Origin: Candidatus Onthovivens merdipullorum
GTDB lineage: Bacteria > Bacillota_I > Bacilli_A > RFN20 > CAG-826
Length of the DNA: 32,887 nucleotides
NCBI GenBank assembly: GCA_017694345.1
Contig: JADIMY010000078.1
Span: 1-32,887 of the forward strand
Reading direction: 5' to 3'
The notes under the pieces were generated by a model, which was not told the DNA's origin, searched no databases, and saw only the letters and a program-made list of their open reading frames with translations. The first letter of the stretch is position 1. Each line of letters starts with the position of its first letter. Of the stretch, positions 10,755-20,143 are shown one piece after another. The position numbers and the translations under genes are program-made.

Positions 10755-10952
10755 TTATTTAATACCGAGTTCTCTTTCTTTAAGAACTGTGTATACACGA
10801 GCAATATCTTTACGGACATTTTTAATTTCACTAGTATTTTCGAGTTGTCCGACAGCTTTCTTTCTTCTTAAATTGAATAATTTTTCTTTTAAGGAGTAAA
10901 TTTGTGAATTTAATTCTTCAGTTGATAATTCTCTAACTTCAGCTATTTTCAT
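10755..10952 (-). CDS. rpmC: 50S ribosomal protein L29
   Basis: MKIAEVRELSTEELNSQIYSLKEKLFNLRRKKAVGQLENTSEIKNVRKDIARVYTVLKER. Confidence 0.97.
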   Translation of the reverse strand: MKIAEVRELSTEELNSQIYSLKEKLFNLRRKKAVGQLENTSEIKNVRKDIARVYTVLKERELGIK

Positions 10953-10955
10953 AAA

Positions 10956-11369
10956 CTATTTTTCCTCCCTTTTGATTACTCTTGTTCTAATTGGTAATTT
11001 GTAAGATGCCATACGGAGTGCTTCTTTAGCAACTTCATCTGGAACTCCACCAATTTCGAATAAAACTCTATTTGTTTTAACAACAGCTACCCAATACTCT
11101 GGATTACCTTTACCACTACCCATACGGACTTCAGCAGGTTTTTTAGTTTTTGCTAAGTGTGGGAAGATTCTAATCCAGATCTTTCCTTGTCTTTTGGTAT
11201 ATCTACTTAAGACGACACGGCAAGCTTCGATTTGACGGTCGCTTATATAGTTACCAGTGACAGCTTGGAGACCATATGTACCAAAATCGACAGTGTTACC
11301 AGCTTTTGATAAGCCTTCATATTTGATAATATGTGGTCTTCTATACTTGACTCTTTTTGGTTGTAACAT
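10956..11369 (-). CDS. rplP: 50S ribosomal protein L16
   Basis: [36 protein letters not shown].... Confidence 0.98.
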   Translation of the reverse strand: MLQPKRVKYRRPHIIKYEGLSKAGNTVDFGTYGLQAVTGNYISDRQIEACRVVLSRYTKRQGKIWIRIFPHLAKTKKPAEVRMGSGKGNPEYWVAVVKTNRVLFEIGGVPDEVAKEALRMASYKLPIRTRVIKREEK

Positions 11370-11371
11370 AT

Positions 11372-12046
11372 TTATTCTCCTTTCTTATCACCTTTTGGAC
11401 TCGTTTCAACTTCTCCTCTACAAATCCAAACTTTGACACCGAGTTTTCCATAAGTTGTCATTGCTTCACTTACTGCAAAATCGACATCACTCTTTAAGGT
11501 GTTGATAGACATAATTCCATCTTTATAGCCTTCGCTACGAGCAATATCTGCTCCACCAAGTCTACCACTAACTTCGGTTTTACATCCTTTAGCACCAGCT
11601 TTTCTAACTTGAGAGATAGCTTTCTTTTGAACGATACGGAAACTAGCTCTTTCTTCGAGTTGTTTAGCGATTTGTAAGGAAACAATTTTAGCGTCTAAAG
11701 AAGGTTGTTTAACATCGACGACATCGACTTTTACATCTTCGTTGTGGATAAGTTTAACAAGTTCTTTCTTTAAGGCTTTAATTGTAGCTCCTTCTTGACC
11801 AAGGACGACACCAGGTCTAGCGACAAAGATCATAATTGTAACATGTTGACCTTTATTAGTCTTTTTTCTTTCAATTTCGATATGTGATAAGAAAGCATTT
11901 CTATCGATATGACTTTCAATATATTCACGAATCTTGTTATCTTCGATTAAGAAAGTTGAGTAATCTTTTTTATTAGCAAACCATCTGCTATTCCAATTTT
12001 TATTAATTCCAACTCTCATTCCTACTGGATTAACTTTTTGTCCCAT
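11372..12046 (-). CDS. rpsC: 30S ribosomal protein S3
   Basis: [29 protein letters not shown]... KH domain. Confidence 0.98.
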   Translation of the reverse strand: MGQKVNPVGMRVGINKNWNSRWFANKKDYSTFLIEDNKIREYIESHIDRNAFLSHIEIERKKTNKGQHVTIMIFVARPGVVLGQEGATIKALKKELVKLIHNEDVKVDVVDVKQPSLDAKIVSLQIAKQLEERASFRIVQKKAISQVRKAGAKGCKTEVSGRLGGADIARSEGYKDGIMSINTLKSDVDFAVSEAMTTYGKLGVKVWICRGEVETSPKGDKKGE

Positions 12047-12059
12047 AGTTTCACCTCTC

Positions 12060-12653
12060 TTAATCTCTTTCTTTTAAAGTGACATAGATGTTACTAAATC
12101 TTTTTACTAAGCCACTTGCACTACCTTTAGCTCTTGGTAAGTATCTTTTCATCTTGACACTATCACCAACCATAATTTCACTAACATATAACTTGTCTCC
12201 GTTCATATTGAAGTTATTAGTAGCATTAGCATAAGCACTTTTAATGACTTTACTAACCATTACACAAGCTTTTTTATGAACATTTGCTAAGATAGCAAGA
12301 GCTTCATCGACATCCTTATTTCTTACTAGATTTACGACTAAGCGTGCTTTTCTTGGAGTAACTTTGACATTTAAGGCACTAGCTTTGGATTCAGTTCTTT
12401 TTGGTTTAGCTTCTTCGACAACTTTTTTCTTTTTCTTAGAAACCTTTTCTTCTTTAACTTCAGGTGCTTTAACTTCTTCACTAGCTTTTTTAGTCTTTCT
12501 TGGTTTTTTAGTTTCGACTACTTCACTAGTTTCTTTTACTTCTTCTTTTGGAGCTTTAGCTACTCTTTTACGAGTTACTTTCTTTTCAGTTTCTTTTACT
12601 TCTTCGCTAACTTCTTTTTTAGCTCTTTTTGTAACTTTCTTTTCTTCAGCCAT
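12060..12653 (-). CDS. rplV: 50S ribosomal protein L22 with ~90-aa Lys/Glu-rich N-terminal extension
   Basis: Core ASALNVKVTPRKARLVVNLVRNKDVDEALAIL...; start revised from 12668 to ATG 12653 (GGAGGAAAAGCTAATGGCT). Confidence 0.95.
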   Translation of the reverse strand: MAEEKKVTKRAKKEVSEEVKETEKKVTRKRVAKAPKEEVKETSEVVETKKPRKTKKASEEVKAPEVKEEKVSKKKKKVVEEAKPKRTESKASALNVKVTPRKARLVVNLVRNKDVDEALAILANVHKKACVMVSKVIKSAYANATNNFNMNGDKLYVSEIMVGDSVKMKRYLPRAKGSASGLVKRFSNIYVTLKERD

Positions 12654-12667
12654 TAGCTTTTCCTCCA

Positions 12668-12976
12668 TTACTTCTTAATGCCTGCAGCAGCTTTAGCAGC
12701 AGCTTTATCTTCAGCATTATTTCCAAAGTGTCCTTTATAGGTTCTAGTTGGAGCAAACTCACCGAGTTTGTGTCCAACCATATCTTCAGTAACATAGACT
12801 GTAATAAAGGCGTGACCATTATAAACAGCGAAAGTATGTTCGACAAATTCTGGGAAAATTGTACTTCTTCTAGACCAGGTTTTGATGACTTCTTTTTTGT
12901 TAACTTTATTTAAAGCTTCAACTTTTTTCATCAAGCTTTCATCAACGAATGGTCCTTTTTTTAAACTTCTTGACAT
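12668..12976 (-). CDS. rpsS: 30S ribosomal protein S19
   Basis: [24 protein letters not shown]...[16 protein letters not shown]. Confidence 0.98.
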   Translation of the reverse strand: MSRSLKKGPFVDESLMKKVEALNKVNKKEVIKTWSRRSTIFPEFVEHTFAVYNGHAFITVYVTEDMVGHKLGEFAPTRTYKGHFGNNAEDKAAAKAAAGIKK

Positions 12977-12990
12977 AGCGTTCTCCTTTA

Positions 12991-13824
12991 TTACTTACCA
13001 TTTCTTCTTCTAATAATTAATTTAGTAGAAGCTTTCTTATTCTTACGAGTCTTAACTCCAAGAGCTCTTTTACCCCAAGGGGTTCTTGGTGCATCACGAC
13101 CGACAGGACATTTACCTTCACCACCACCATGTGGGTGATCAGTTGGGTTCATAGCACTACCTCTAACGGTAGGTCTAATTCCTAAATATCTTGATTTTCC
13201 AGCTTTTCCTAAATTTACTAAGCTATAGTCTTCATTTCCAACTACACCAATCGTTGCTTTACAAGTTCCTAAGATTTTTCTCATCTCACCACTTTGAAGT
13301 CTAACGATGACATATTTTCCTTCTTTACCAAGGATTTGTGCACTACATCCAGCACTTCTACAAAGTTGACCACCTTTTTTTGGAGTAAGTTCAACATTAT
13401 GAACGAATGTACCTTCAGGAATGTTATTGAGTAACATTGCATTACCCGTTACGATATCGCAAGTTTCTCCACTCACGATTTTATCACCGACTTTAAGTCC
13501 TTTTGGTTGGATGATATATCTTTTTTCTCCATCAACATAATGGATTAAAGCGATATTAGCATTTCTATTTGGATCGTATTCAATTGCGAATACTTTTCCA
13601 ACTACTCCATCCTTATCTCTTTTAAAATCGATAATTCTATATTTTCTTTTGTTTCCTCCACCGATATGGCGAGTTGTAATAACACCTTGGTTATTTCTTC
13701 CACCAGTTTTCTTTAAGGTAACGAGTAAACTTTTTTCAGGAGTAGATTTTGTGATCTCTTCCATAGAGATGGTTGTCATTGCTCTACGAGAAGGAGTATA
13801 TGGTTTATAACTTTTTACTGGCAT
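12991..13824 (-). CDS. rplB: 50S ribosomal protein L2
   Basis: [17 protein letters not shown]...[32 protein letters not shown]. Confidence 0.98.
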   Translation of the reverse strand: MPVKSYKPYTPSRRAMTTISMEEITKSTPEKSLLVTLKKTGGRNNQGVITTRHIGGGNKRKYRIIDFKRDKDGVVGKVFAIEYDPNRNANIALIHYVDGEKRYIIQPKGLKVGDKIVSGETCDIVTGNAMLLNNIPEGTFVHNVELTPKKGGQLCRSAGCSAQILGKEGKYVIVRLQSGEMRKILGTCKATIGVVGNEDYSLVNLGKAGKSRYLGIRPTVRGSAMNPTDHPHGGGEGKCPVGRDAPRTPWGKRALGVKTRKNKKASTKLIIRRRNGK

Positions 13825-13851
13825 AATATTTCTCCTATATGTAAGTTAACT

Positions 13852-14199
13852 TTATTCTTTGAATAAGTCGATTGCTTCGCCACTAGCTAAAGTAATAATA
13901 GCTTTTTTATAACCTGGGAGAGTTCCTTTATATCTACTTCCACGGGTTACAGTTTTACTTTTAGCGTGAGATGTTTGAACACCGATAACTTTAACATTAT
14001 AGATGTGTTCAATAGCTTTCTTTATAGCAATCTTATTAGCGTCACTTTTAACAATAAAGGTTGCTTTATTGTTTTCTTGAGACATCGTCATTGATTTTTC
14101 AGTAATAAGAGGTTCAATAATGATATCGAAATCGTTTGCAGTACCTTTTTTTACTTCATTTACAACTTCAGGAGTTGTAACTTTTGCTTTTCTTGGCAT
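13852..14199 (-). CDS. rplW: 50S ribosomal protein L23
   Basis: DIIIEPLITEKSMTMSQENNKATFIVKSDANKIAIKKAIEHIYNVKV. Confidence 0.97.
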   Translation of the reverse strand: MPRKAKVTTPEVVNEVKKGTANDFDIIIEPLITEKSMTMSQENNKATFIVKSDANKIAIKKAIEHIYNVKVIGVQTSHAKSKTVTRGSRYKGTLPGYKKAIITLASGEAIDLFKE

Positions 14200-14843
14200 T
14201 ATTTAGTTTCCTCCTTTACTTTGTTAATACTATTTTCAAATCCTTTTAAATCTTCTTTAACAAAGATTAAGGCTTCAGTATTTAAGATATCGTAGACGCT
14301 TAAGTTTCCAATAAATCTATTGATTAAATTTGGAAGGTTACGACTTGCTCTAAGGACAAGTGAATCGTCTCTAACTAAGGTAACTTTTTTATTTTCAAGT
14401 TTGAGAGCCTTTAATAATTCACTCATTTCTTTAGTTTGTCCATTTACTTTAAGTTCATCTAAGACATAGATGTGTTCTTTTCCTAAACTTGATAAGGCAC
14501 TCTTAATAGCTAATGTATGAGCTTTTTTATTTTGTCTAAGTTTGAAGTTTTGTTCTCCTTTAGGTCCAAAGACATTTCCGCCTCCAACCCAGATAGGTGA
14601 ACGGGTGCTTCCAGCTCTAGCTCTACCAGTTCCTTTTTGTCTCCAAGGTTTTTTACCACCACCACTTACTTCAGCTCTTGTTTTAGTTTTAGCGGTTGCT
14701 TGACGACGATTTGCCATATAAGTGGTAACTGCATCAAACATTACTTGGTTATTCACTTCGTGAGCGAAGATATCTTTACTAACGCTAACTGTAGAAGTTT
14801 TTTCGCCTTTTAGGTTATATACATTTAATTTAATTGATTCCAT
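14199..14843 (-). CDS. rplD: 50S ribosomal protein L4
   Basis: RQATAKTKTRAEVSGGGKKPWRQKGTGRARAGSTRSPIWVGGG. Confidence 0.98.
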   Translation of the reverse strand: MESIKLNVYNLKGEKTSTVSVSKDIFAHEVNNQVMFDAVTTYMANRRQATAKTKTRAEVSGGGKKPWRQKGTGRARAGSTRSPIWVGGGNVFGPKGEQNFKLRQNKKAHTLAIKSALSSLGKEHIYVLDELKVNGQTKEMSELLKALKLENKKVTLVRDDSLVLRASRNLPNLINRFIGNLSVYDILNTEALIFVKEDLKGFENSINKVKEETK

Positions 14844-14857
14844 ATAACGACCTCCTA

Positions 14858-15565
14858 TTAATTAGCACTAGCTTCTGTAGCTTCAGCTTTAGGAGTTCTA
14901 TCGATTAATGTTTTAATTGCTTCGACATTTCCTCTTTGAGCTTTAATTGCACTTCTAATCATAACGATGGATTTTTTAGGTCCTGGGACACCACCACTAA
15001 CTAAGATATAGTTTTTAGTTGCATCAACTTTAACAATTCTTTGATTTAAGACTGTTGCACTTTGATTACCCATATGTCCAGCCATCTTTTTACCAGGGAT
15101 GACACGGTTATTACAACGACCATTATTAGCAAATGATCCTTGACCTCTATGGTAACCAGATCCATGTCCTTTAGGTCCTATTGTGTGACCCCATCTTTTA
15201 ATAACACCAGCGTATCCTCTACCTTTACTAGTTCCTATAACATCGATAACTTCACCGACTTGGAATAAATCAGCTTTAATTTCATTACCGACTTCGAACT
15301 TGAGCATTTCATCACCTTTAAGTTCATATAAATGTTCTTTAGTAGGAACACCGGCTTTTCTATAAATTCCTTTTAAAGGATTTGTTACTCTACTTTCTTT
15401 TTTATCTTCGTAGCCAACTTGAACTGCTTCATAGCCATCACGATCTAAAGTTTTCTTTAAAGTAACAACATTAGGTAAGACTTCGATAACAGTGACAGCA
15501 TACATTGTACCGTCTTCTGCGTATAATTGAGTCATTCCCATTTTACGACCAATGATACTTTTCAT
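14858..15565 (-). CDS. rplC: 50S ribosomal protein L3
   Basis: MKSIIGRKMGMTQLYAEDGTMYAVTVIEV...; start revised from 15607 to 15565 (GGAGGTAAGAGTGATG). Confidence 0.97.
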   Translation of the reverse strand: MKSIIGRKMGMTQLYAEDGTMYAVTVIEVLPNVVTLKKTLDRDGYEAVQVGYEDKKESRVTNPLKGIYRKAGVPTKEHLYELKGDEMLKFEVGNEIKADLFQVGEVIDVIGTSKGRGYAGVIKRWGHTIGPKGHGSGYHRGQGSFANNGRCNNRVIPGKKMAGHMGNQSATVLNQRIVKVDATKNYILVSGGVPGPKKSIVMIRSAIKAQRGNVEAIKTLIDRTPKAEATEASAN

Positions 15566-15578
15566 CACTCTTACCTCC

Positions 15579-15890
15579 TTATAATTTGATATCGATATCG
15601 ACACCACTTGGAAGATCTAATTTTCTAAGGGCTTCAATCGTGTCACTATTTGGACTAACGATATCGATAAGTCTCTTATGTGTTCTAATTTCAAATTGTT
15701 CACGAGAATCTTTATTTATATGAACAGCTCTAAGGATTGTTACTACTTCTCTTTCGGTTGGAAGAGGAATAGGACCAACAACTCCTGCACCAGTTTTAGT
15801 AATTGCACCGACAATCTTTTCAACTGCAAAGTCTAATACTCTGTGGTCATAAGCTTGTAAGCGAACTCTAATCTTCTTAACTTTTGCCAT
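15579..15890 (-). CDS. rpsJ: 30S ribosomal protein S10
   Basis: [73 protein letters not shown]. Confidence 0.98.
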   Translation of the reverse strand: MAKVKKIRVRLQAYDHRVLDFAVEKIVGAITKTGAGVVGPIPLPTEREVVTILRAVHINKDSREQFEIRTHKRLIDIVSPNSDTIEALRKLDLPSGVDIDIKL

Positions 15891-15908
15891 GAATTTTCTC
15901 CTTTCTTA

Positions 15909-15977
15909 ACAGGCCTTGTAGCTACTTCTTGTAAGTTACCTGATAACCCTTCATGACAACGCCTGTGGGTGTATCAG
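15909..15977 (-). promoter_or_regulatory. structured 5' leader of the S10 operon (putative r-protein autoregulatory leader)
   Basis: Minus strand: CUGAUA-(C)-ACCC ... GGGU-UAUCAG stem whose loop carries ACAGGC, complementary to GCCUGU just upstream of the rpsJ SD. Confidence 0.65.
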
Positions 15978-16012
15978 CAATCTTCCATATCAACATAGCC
16001 GTCAGCGTTAAA

Positions 16013-16041
16013 ATAATACATAATCGTACTTTTTAAGTCAA
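16013..16041 (-). promoter_or_regulatory. sigma-A type promoter for the S10-spc-alpha operon
   Basis: Minus strand TTGACT-17 nt-TATTAT. Confidence 0.8.
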
Positions 16042-16428
16042 TAAGAAATTTCTACTAAAAATTATTAAGAAAATTTAGTATATCTCTTTTTACAACTTCT
16101 TTACAAAATTTTACCTCTTCTTGGTTTTCGATTTACATATTAAATATAGAATAATTAAAAGAAGGTTTACTATGAAAAAAAGGTTTATATTAAAAAGCTC
16201 AACTAGAATCGAAACAACTTTTAATAAACATCTTAATTTTGCTTATTATTATATAAATAGATATAAGATTAATTCTTATGGTTTTCGTGTTCTAATAAAT
16301 TTAGAAGATTTTCATATAAACTATTTTTAAAAAATATTAACTTAAAATAAACCAATGCATTAAAAAAATTTAATCACACATATAAATAATATAATTGAAT
16401 AAATATATTAAAAACAGGTAAATTAAAA

Positions 16429-18428
16429 ATGGTAATCATAAATAATCTATATAAAGAATATGTTAAAAATAAAAAGGCAAAATTAATTTATGAAAATCTT
16501 AAAGTTACTTTTAAACAAGGATTAAATGTCATCCTTGGTAAATCTGGTAGTGGTAAAACTACTTTATTAAATATTATTGCTGGTCTAACTTCCTATGATG
16601 GAGTAGTTAAAATTGATGATTTAGAATTAGAAAAATATAAAAATAGAGCTTCTTTACTAGGTAATTTAATTTCTTACATAACACAAGATTACAATTTACT
16701 GAATGAACTTAATGTTTATGATAATTTAACAATTAACCTAGTTAAAAATAAAAAAGAAAAAATTGATAAAAAATTAGTTATAAACACTTTAAAGAAAGTT
16801 AATTTAAATGAAGATATTCTAGATAAAAAAATAGATGAAATTAGTGGTGGCGAAGCTCAAAGAATTGCTATAGCAAGAGTCTTGCTTAATGATAGTAAAA
16901 TAATTTTAGCTGATGAACCAACTGGTAATTTAGATGAAGATAACGCTTTAAAAATTTTAGAATTATTTAAATATTTATCTAAAAGTTGCACCATTATTTT
17001 AGTTACTCATAATAAATCTTTAGCTTATAAATATGCTGATGGATTATATGAAGTAGATGATAAAAAACTTCGTGTTTTAAAAGAAAATCAAAGTATTGAA
17101 AATAACAAAAACCCTGCAAATCAAAACAAAAAGCCTGCAAAACTCAACTTTTTTAATTTATTTAAATTTTCTAATTCCATACTTAATAATAAAAAGTTCA
17201 TCTCTTTTTTCTTAAGTTTAGCCTTAATATTCTGTGGTGGATTTTTATCTAGTGGACTAGATTTAATCGATAATAATATTCCAAAAGAACTAAATGAAAT
17301 CTCACTTAAATATAATATTTCTAGTGGTTTAATATTTAAGCAAAACGAAATATCAGTTAATCAAATTGATCTAGATAATGAAGTTATTAATAGTGAATTA
17401 GCTAATGAAATTAATGCTTTAAGTAAAGAAAAAAATTTAACTTTATATCCAGCTTATGTTCCTTCTCCTTATATAGAAGATAGTCCTTAATTAAACACAT
17501 TAAAAGAATTAGACTTTGGTAATCATATAAATAATATTTTAGTTAATGATAATAATGAGATATTTAATGATTTAGGATTAACCTTAATTGGATCACTTCC
17601 TAAAGATAATGAAGTAATTTTAACAAATGAAACTCTATTAGATTTAGGGTGGATTGGTGAATATTATCTCGATAATACTAGTATTTTATCTAGTTTTATT
17701 GGTAAAACTTATAAATTAAATGTCGAAGGCACCACTTCTTTAAAAATTTCTGGAATCGTGATTAATAATCACTATGAACAATATATAGATGAAAATAGTT
17801 TAGAAGTATAAAAATATTATGATTTATATAAAGCGATCTTTTTAACACTTCTACTTTTAACAAAATAAATGAAAATTATAGCGATATATCGATGTTTTAT
17901 TTTAAAACTAGCGAAGATAACTTTAAAAAAGTTATCGAAATAATAAATACTTTAAATAATATAGATGCTAATGCTAATTTAAATATAGGTAATATCTTAC
18001 TAACTTCTTCTTTTGGTCCTTTTACTAATAGTGATGTAATTAGTATATTTTTAATATTTTTAGTCTTTGTTATTATAATTTTATTAATCTATTTATTTAA
18101 TTATGCTTATTCAATAATAACTATAAAACAAAATACGATAAATAAATTGTTGAAACTAGGATTTGCAAAGTTAGAATCATTTAAAATGTATATCCTTAAT
18201 TTAAGTTTAATTAATCTTATTTCTTTACCCTTTTATTATTTAATTTATTATATTGTCAATATCTTTTTAAATAATTTAGCGTTTAATAATCAAACAAATC
18301 TAATTTTAACTTCTTTAGTTAATTATGAATTTTATGTTCCAATAATAATCTTTATTATCACCTTAACTATATTAACTTCTATTACTTTCTTAATTTATCT
18401 AAGATTAACTAGCAAAAAGAATAATTAA
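16429..18428 (+). pseudogene. degraded ABC transporter, fused ATP-binding/FtsX-like permease protein
   Basis: N-terminal ATPase intact (GKSGSGKTT, ISGGEAQRIAIARVLL, IILADEPTGNLD). Same-frame homologous-looking coding continues after TAA at 17488-17490 and up to TAA at 17809-17811; frame then shifts in a T run (~17839-17843) into ORF 17892-18428 (multi-TM C-terminus). Confidence 0.85.
17127..17149 (+). repeat. 23-nt direct repeat copy 1 (caaaaagcctgcaaaactcaact); a degenerate tandem half-copy lies at 17106-17126
   Basis: Identical to 19804-19826. Confidence 0.9.
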
Positions 18429-18575
18429 ATGTTTATCGTTAATTAAATTAGTAATGTAGGTGCTATATAAAAAAATATTTAAAAGATTTAATTTTGGCTA
18501 AAATTCGATTTAATCTTATTTTAGACGCTTGTTTTTATACTTATAATCGTCTAAACTATATACAAGAGGTTATTT

Positions 18576-19796
18576 ATGTTTATTAAAAGAGATATCAAAA
18601 AGTTCTTATTGGATACATCAAGTGATTATTCCTGTATATTGTTAACTGGTCCAAGACAAGTCGGTAAAACTTTCTTGTTTGAAACTCTTTCGGATGATAA
18701 TAGACAAAAAGTTTCTTTAGACGATATAGAAATAAGGCACTTAGCAACGACTGATCCTAAATTATTTTTTTCTATTTATAAAACTCCAATTTTAATCGAT
18801 GAGGTGCAATATGCACCTGAACTTTTTCAATATATTAAAATAGCTATTGATAAAGGAGCTAGACCTGGTTCTTTTTGGTTAACTGGGTCGCAAATATTTC
18901 GTTTAATGAGGTTAAGTGGAGAATCACTTGCGGGTAGAGTTGCCTTATTAAATTTATTACCATTATCTCAACATGAAATATATAATCAAGATAAACCATT
19001 ATTTGATACTACTTTAAAACTTGATTCATTTATTAATCAAAATAAGCTAATAAATAAGGTTTCAATTGATGAAATATATAAAAGAATCTTTAAAGGTGGA
19101 ATGCCTGGAATCATTAGCCAAAAATATAATAATGAAAATTTGTATTATTCAAGTTACTTAAATACATATGTATTACGCGATATTATGCAAGAAGCAAATG
19201 TAAATGGGCTTAAGTATTTAGAGTTTTTAAGAGCTACTGCTGTTAGAATTGGACAAGTTTTAAATATTCATTCCATAGCACAAGATGTCGATATAAGTGA
19301 TGAAACAGCTAAAAGATGGCTTAGTTTATTAGAAAAATGTGGAATTATATATTATTTATATCCTTACTCTCGTAATGATTTAAAAAGAACTATTAAAGCT
19401 CCTAAATTATACTTTTTTGATACCGGATTAGTGCGTTATTTAGCTCGCTATGTGACTAGTGAAGAATTAAGTGCTGGCGCTTTAAATGGAGCAATTTTAG
19501 AAAACTATGTAATTAATGAAATAATTAAAACTTACTACAATCAAGGTAAAAATCCATTCCTCTACTACTATCACGATAAAGATCAAAATGAAATTGATTT
19601 AATAATCGATGAAAATGGTTTGCTACATCCTTTTGAAATAAAAAGATCTGAGTCGCCTACCATAAAAATGACCAAAGCTTTTAATATTTTAAGAAACAAT
19701 TTAAATAATGTTGGAATTGGAGGAATTATTTGTACAAGAGATTCCTTTACTATGCTTGATGAAAATACCTTAGTTATTCCAGTTTCTTTTTTATAG
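18576..19796 (+). CDS. ATP-binding protein, AAA_14/DUF4143 family
   Basis: MFIKRDIKKFLLDTS..LLTGPRQVGKTFLFE Walker A; LIDEVQYAPELF; WLTGSQIF; C-terminal YFFDTGLVRYLAR ... EIDLIIDENGLLHPFEIK (DUF4143-type). Confidence 0.88.
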   Translation: MFIKRDIKKFLLDTSSDYSCILLTGPRQVGKTFLFETLSDDNRQKVSLDDIEIRHLATTDPKLFFSIYKTPILIDEVQYAPELFQYIKIAIDKGARPGSFWLTGSQIFRLMRLSGESLAGRVALLNLLPLSQHEIYNQDKPLFDTTLKLDSFINQNKLINKVSIDEIYKRIFKGGMPGIISQKYNNENLYYSSYLNTYVLRDIMQEANVNGLKYLEFLRATAVRIGQVLNIHSIAQDVDISDETAKRWLSLLEKCGIIYYLYPYSRNDLKRTIKAPKLYFFDTGLVRYLARYVTSEELSAGALNGAILENYVINEIIKTYYNQGKNPFLYYYHDKDQNEIDLIIDENGLLHPFEIKRSESPTIKMTKAFNILRNNLNNVGIGGIICTRDSFTMLDENTLVIPVSFL

Positions 19797-19803
19797 ATAA
19801 AGG

Positions 19804-19826
19804 CAAAAAGCCTGCAAAACTCAACT
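19804..19826 (+). repeat. 23-nt direct repeat copy 2 (caaaaagcctgcaaaactcaact)
   Basis: Identical to 17127-17149; intergenic, just after the DUF4143 ATPase. Confidence 0.9.
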
Positions 19827-20042
19827 ATTTTATTAGAAATTTAAAAATTACTAATTTTAATCTTATCGTTTTCTTCAAAATTATTAATCATAAATAAGTA
19901 CTAAAGTTTGATTGCCTATCTAGTATAGATTTCTCTAAAAAGTACTACCTTTTATTTTTAATTTTCATAAACTGAATTTCACTTTACGAGCGTTTATTTT
20001 ATTATTGAAAATAATAAAGTAAAAATCTAAAATAAAGAACAT

Positions 20043-20122
20043 ATGAGGAGTAGCGAAGTAAGTGAAAGCGACATCTCGGTAATATAATACCCGCCCACTT
20101 ACGAGTTTATCAGCCAGATCAT
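20043..20122 (+). promoter_or_regulatory. probable yybP-ykoY (Mn2+) riboswitch
   Basis: AUGAGGAGUAGCGAA-GUAAGUG-AAAGCGACAUCUC-GGUAAUAUAAUACC-CGCC-CACUUAC-...CAGCCAGAUCAU: P1 AUGA/UCAU, 7-bp GUAAGUG/CACUUAC, GGUAAUAUAAUACC hairpin, GGAGUAGC and GCCAGAUC segments resembling the family's conserved loops; directly upstream of a P-type ATPase. Confidence 0.7.
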
Positions 20123-20143
20123 CTATTTACGGAGGTAAAAGGT

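Noticed and set aside
16121-16330. Small plus-strand ORF (possibly starting at 16172, MKKRFILKSSTRIE...)
   Set aside because: Short, AT-rich, only a weak SD (agaagg) and no family features; not enough to call as a gene.
17488-17811. Stop-codon recoding (TAA readthrough) as an explanation for the ABC gene
   Set aside because: TAA is the normal terminator of nearly all genes here, and the same gene also carries a frameshift; pseudogenisation is simpler.
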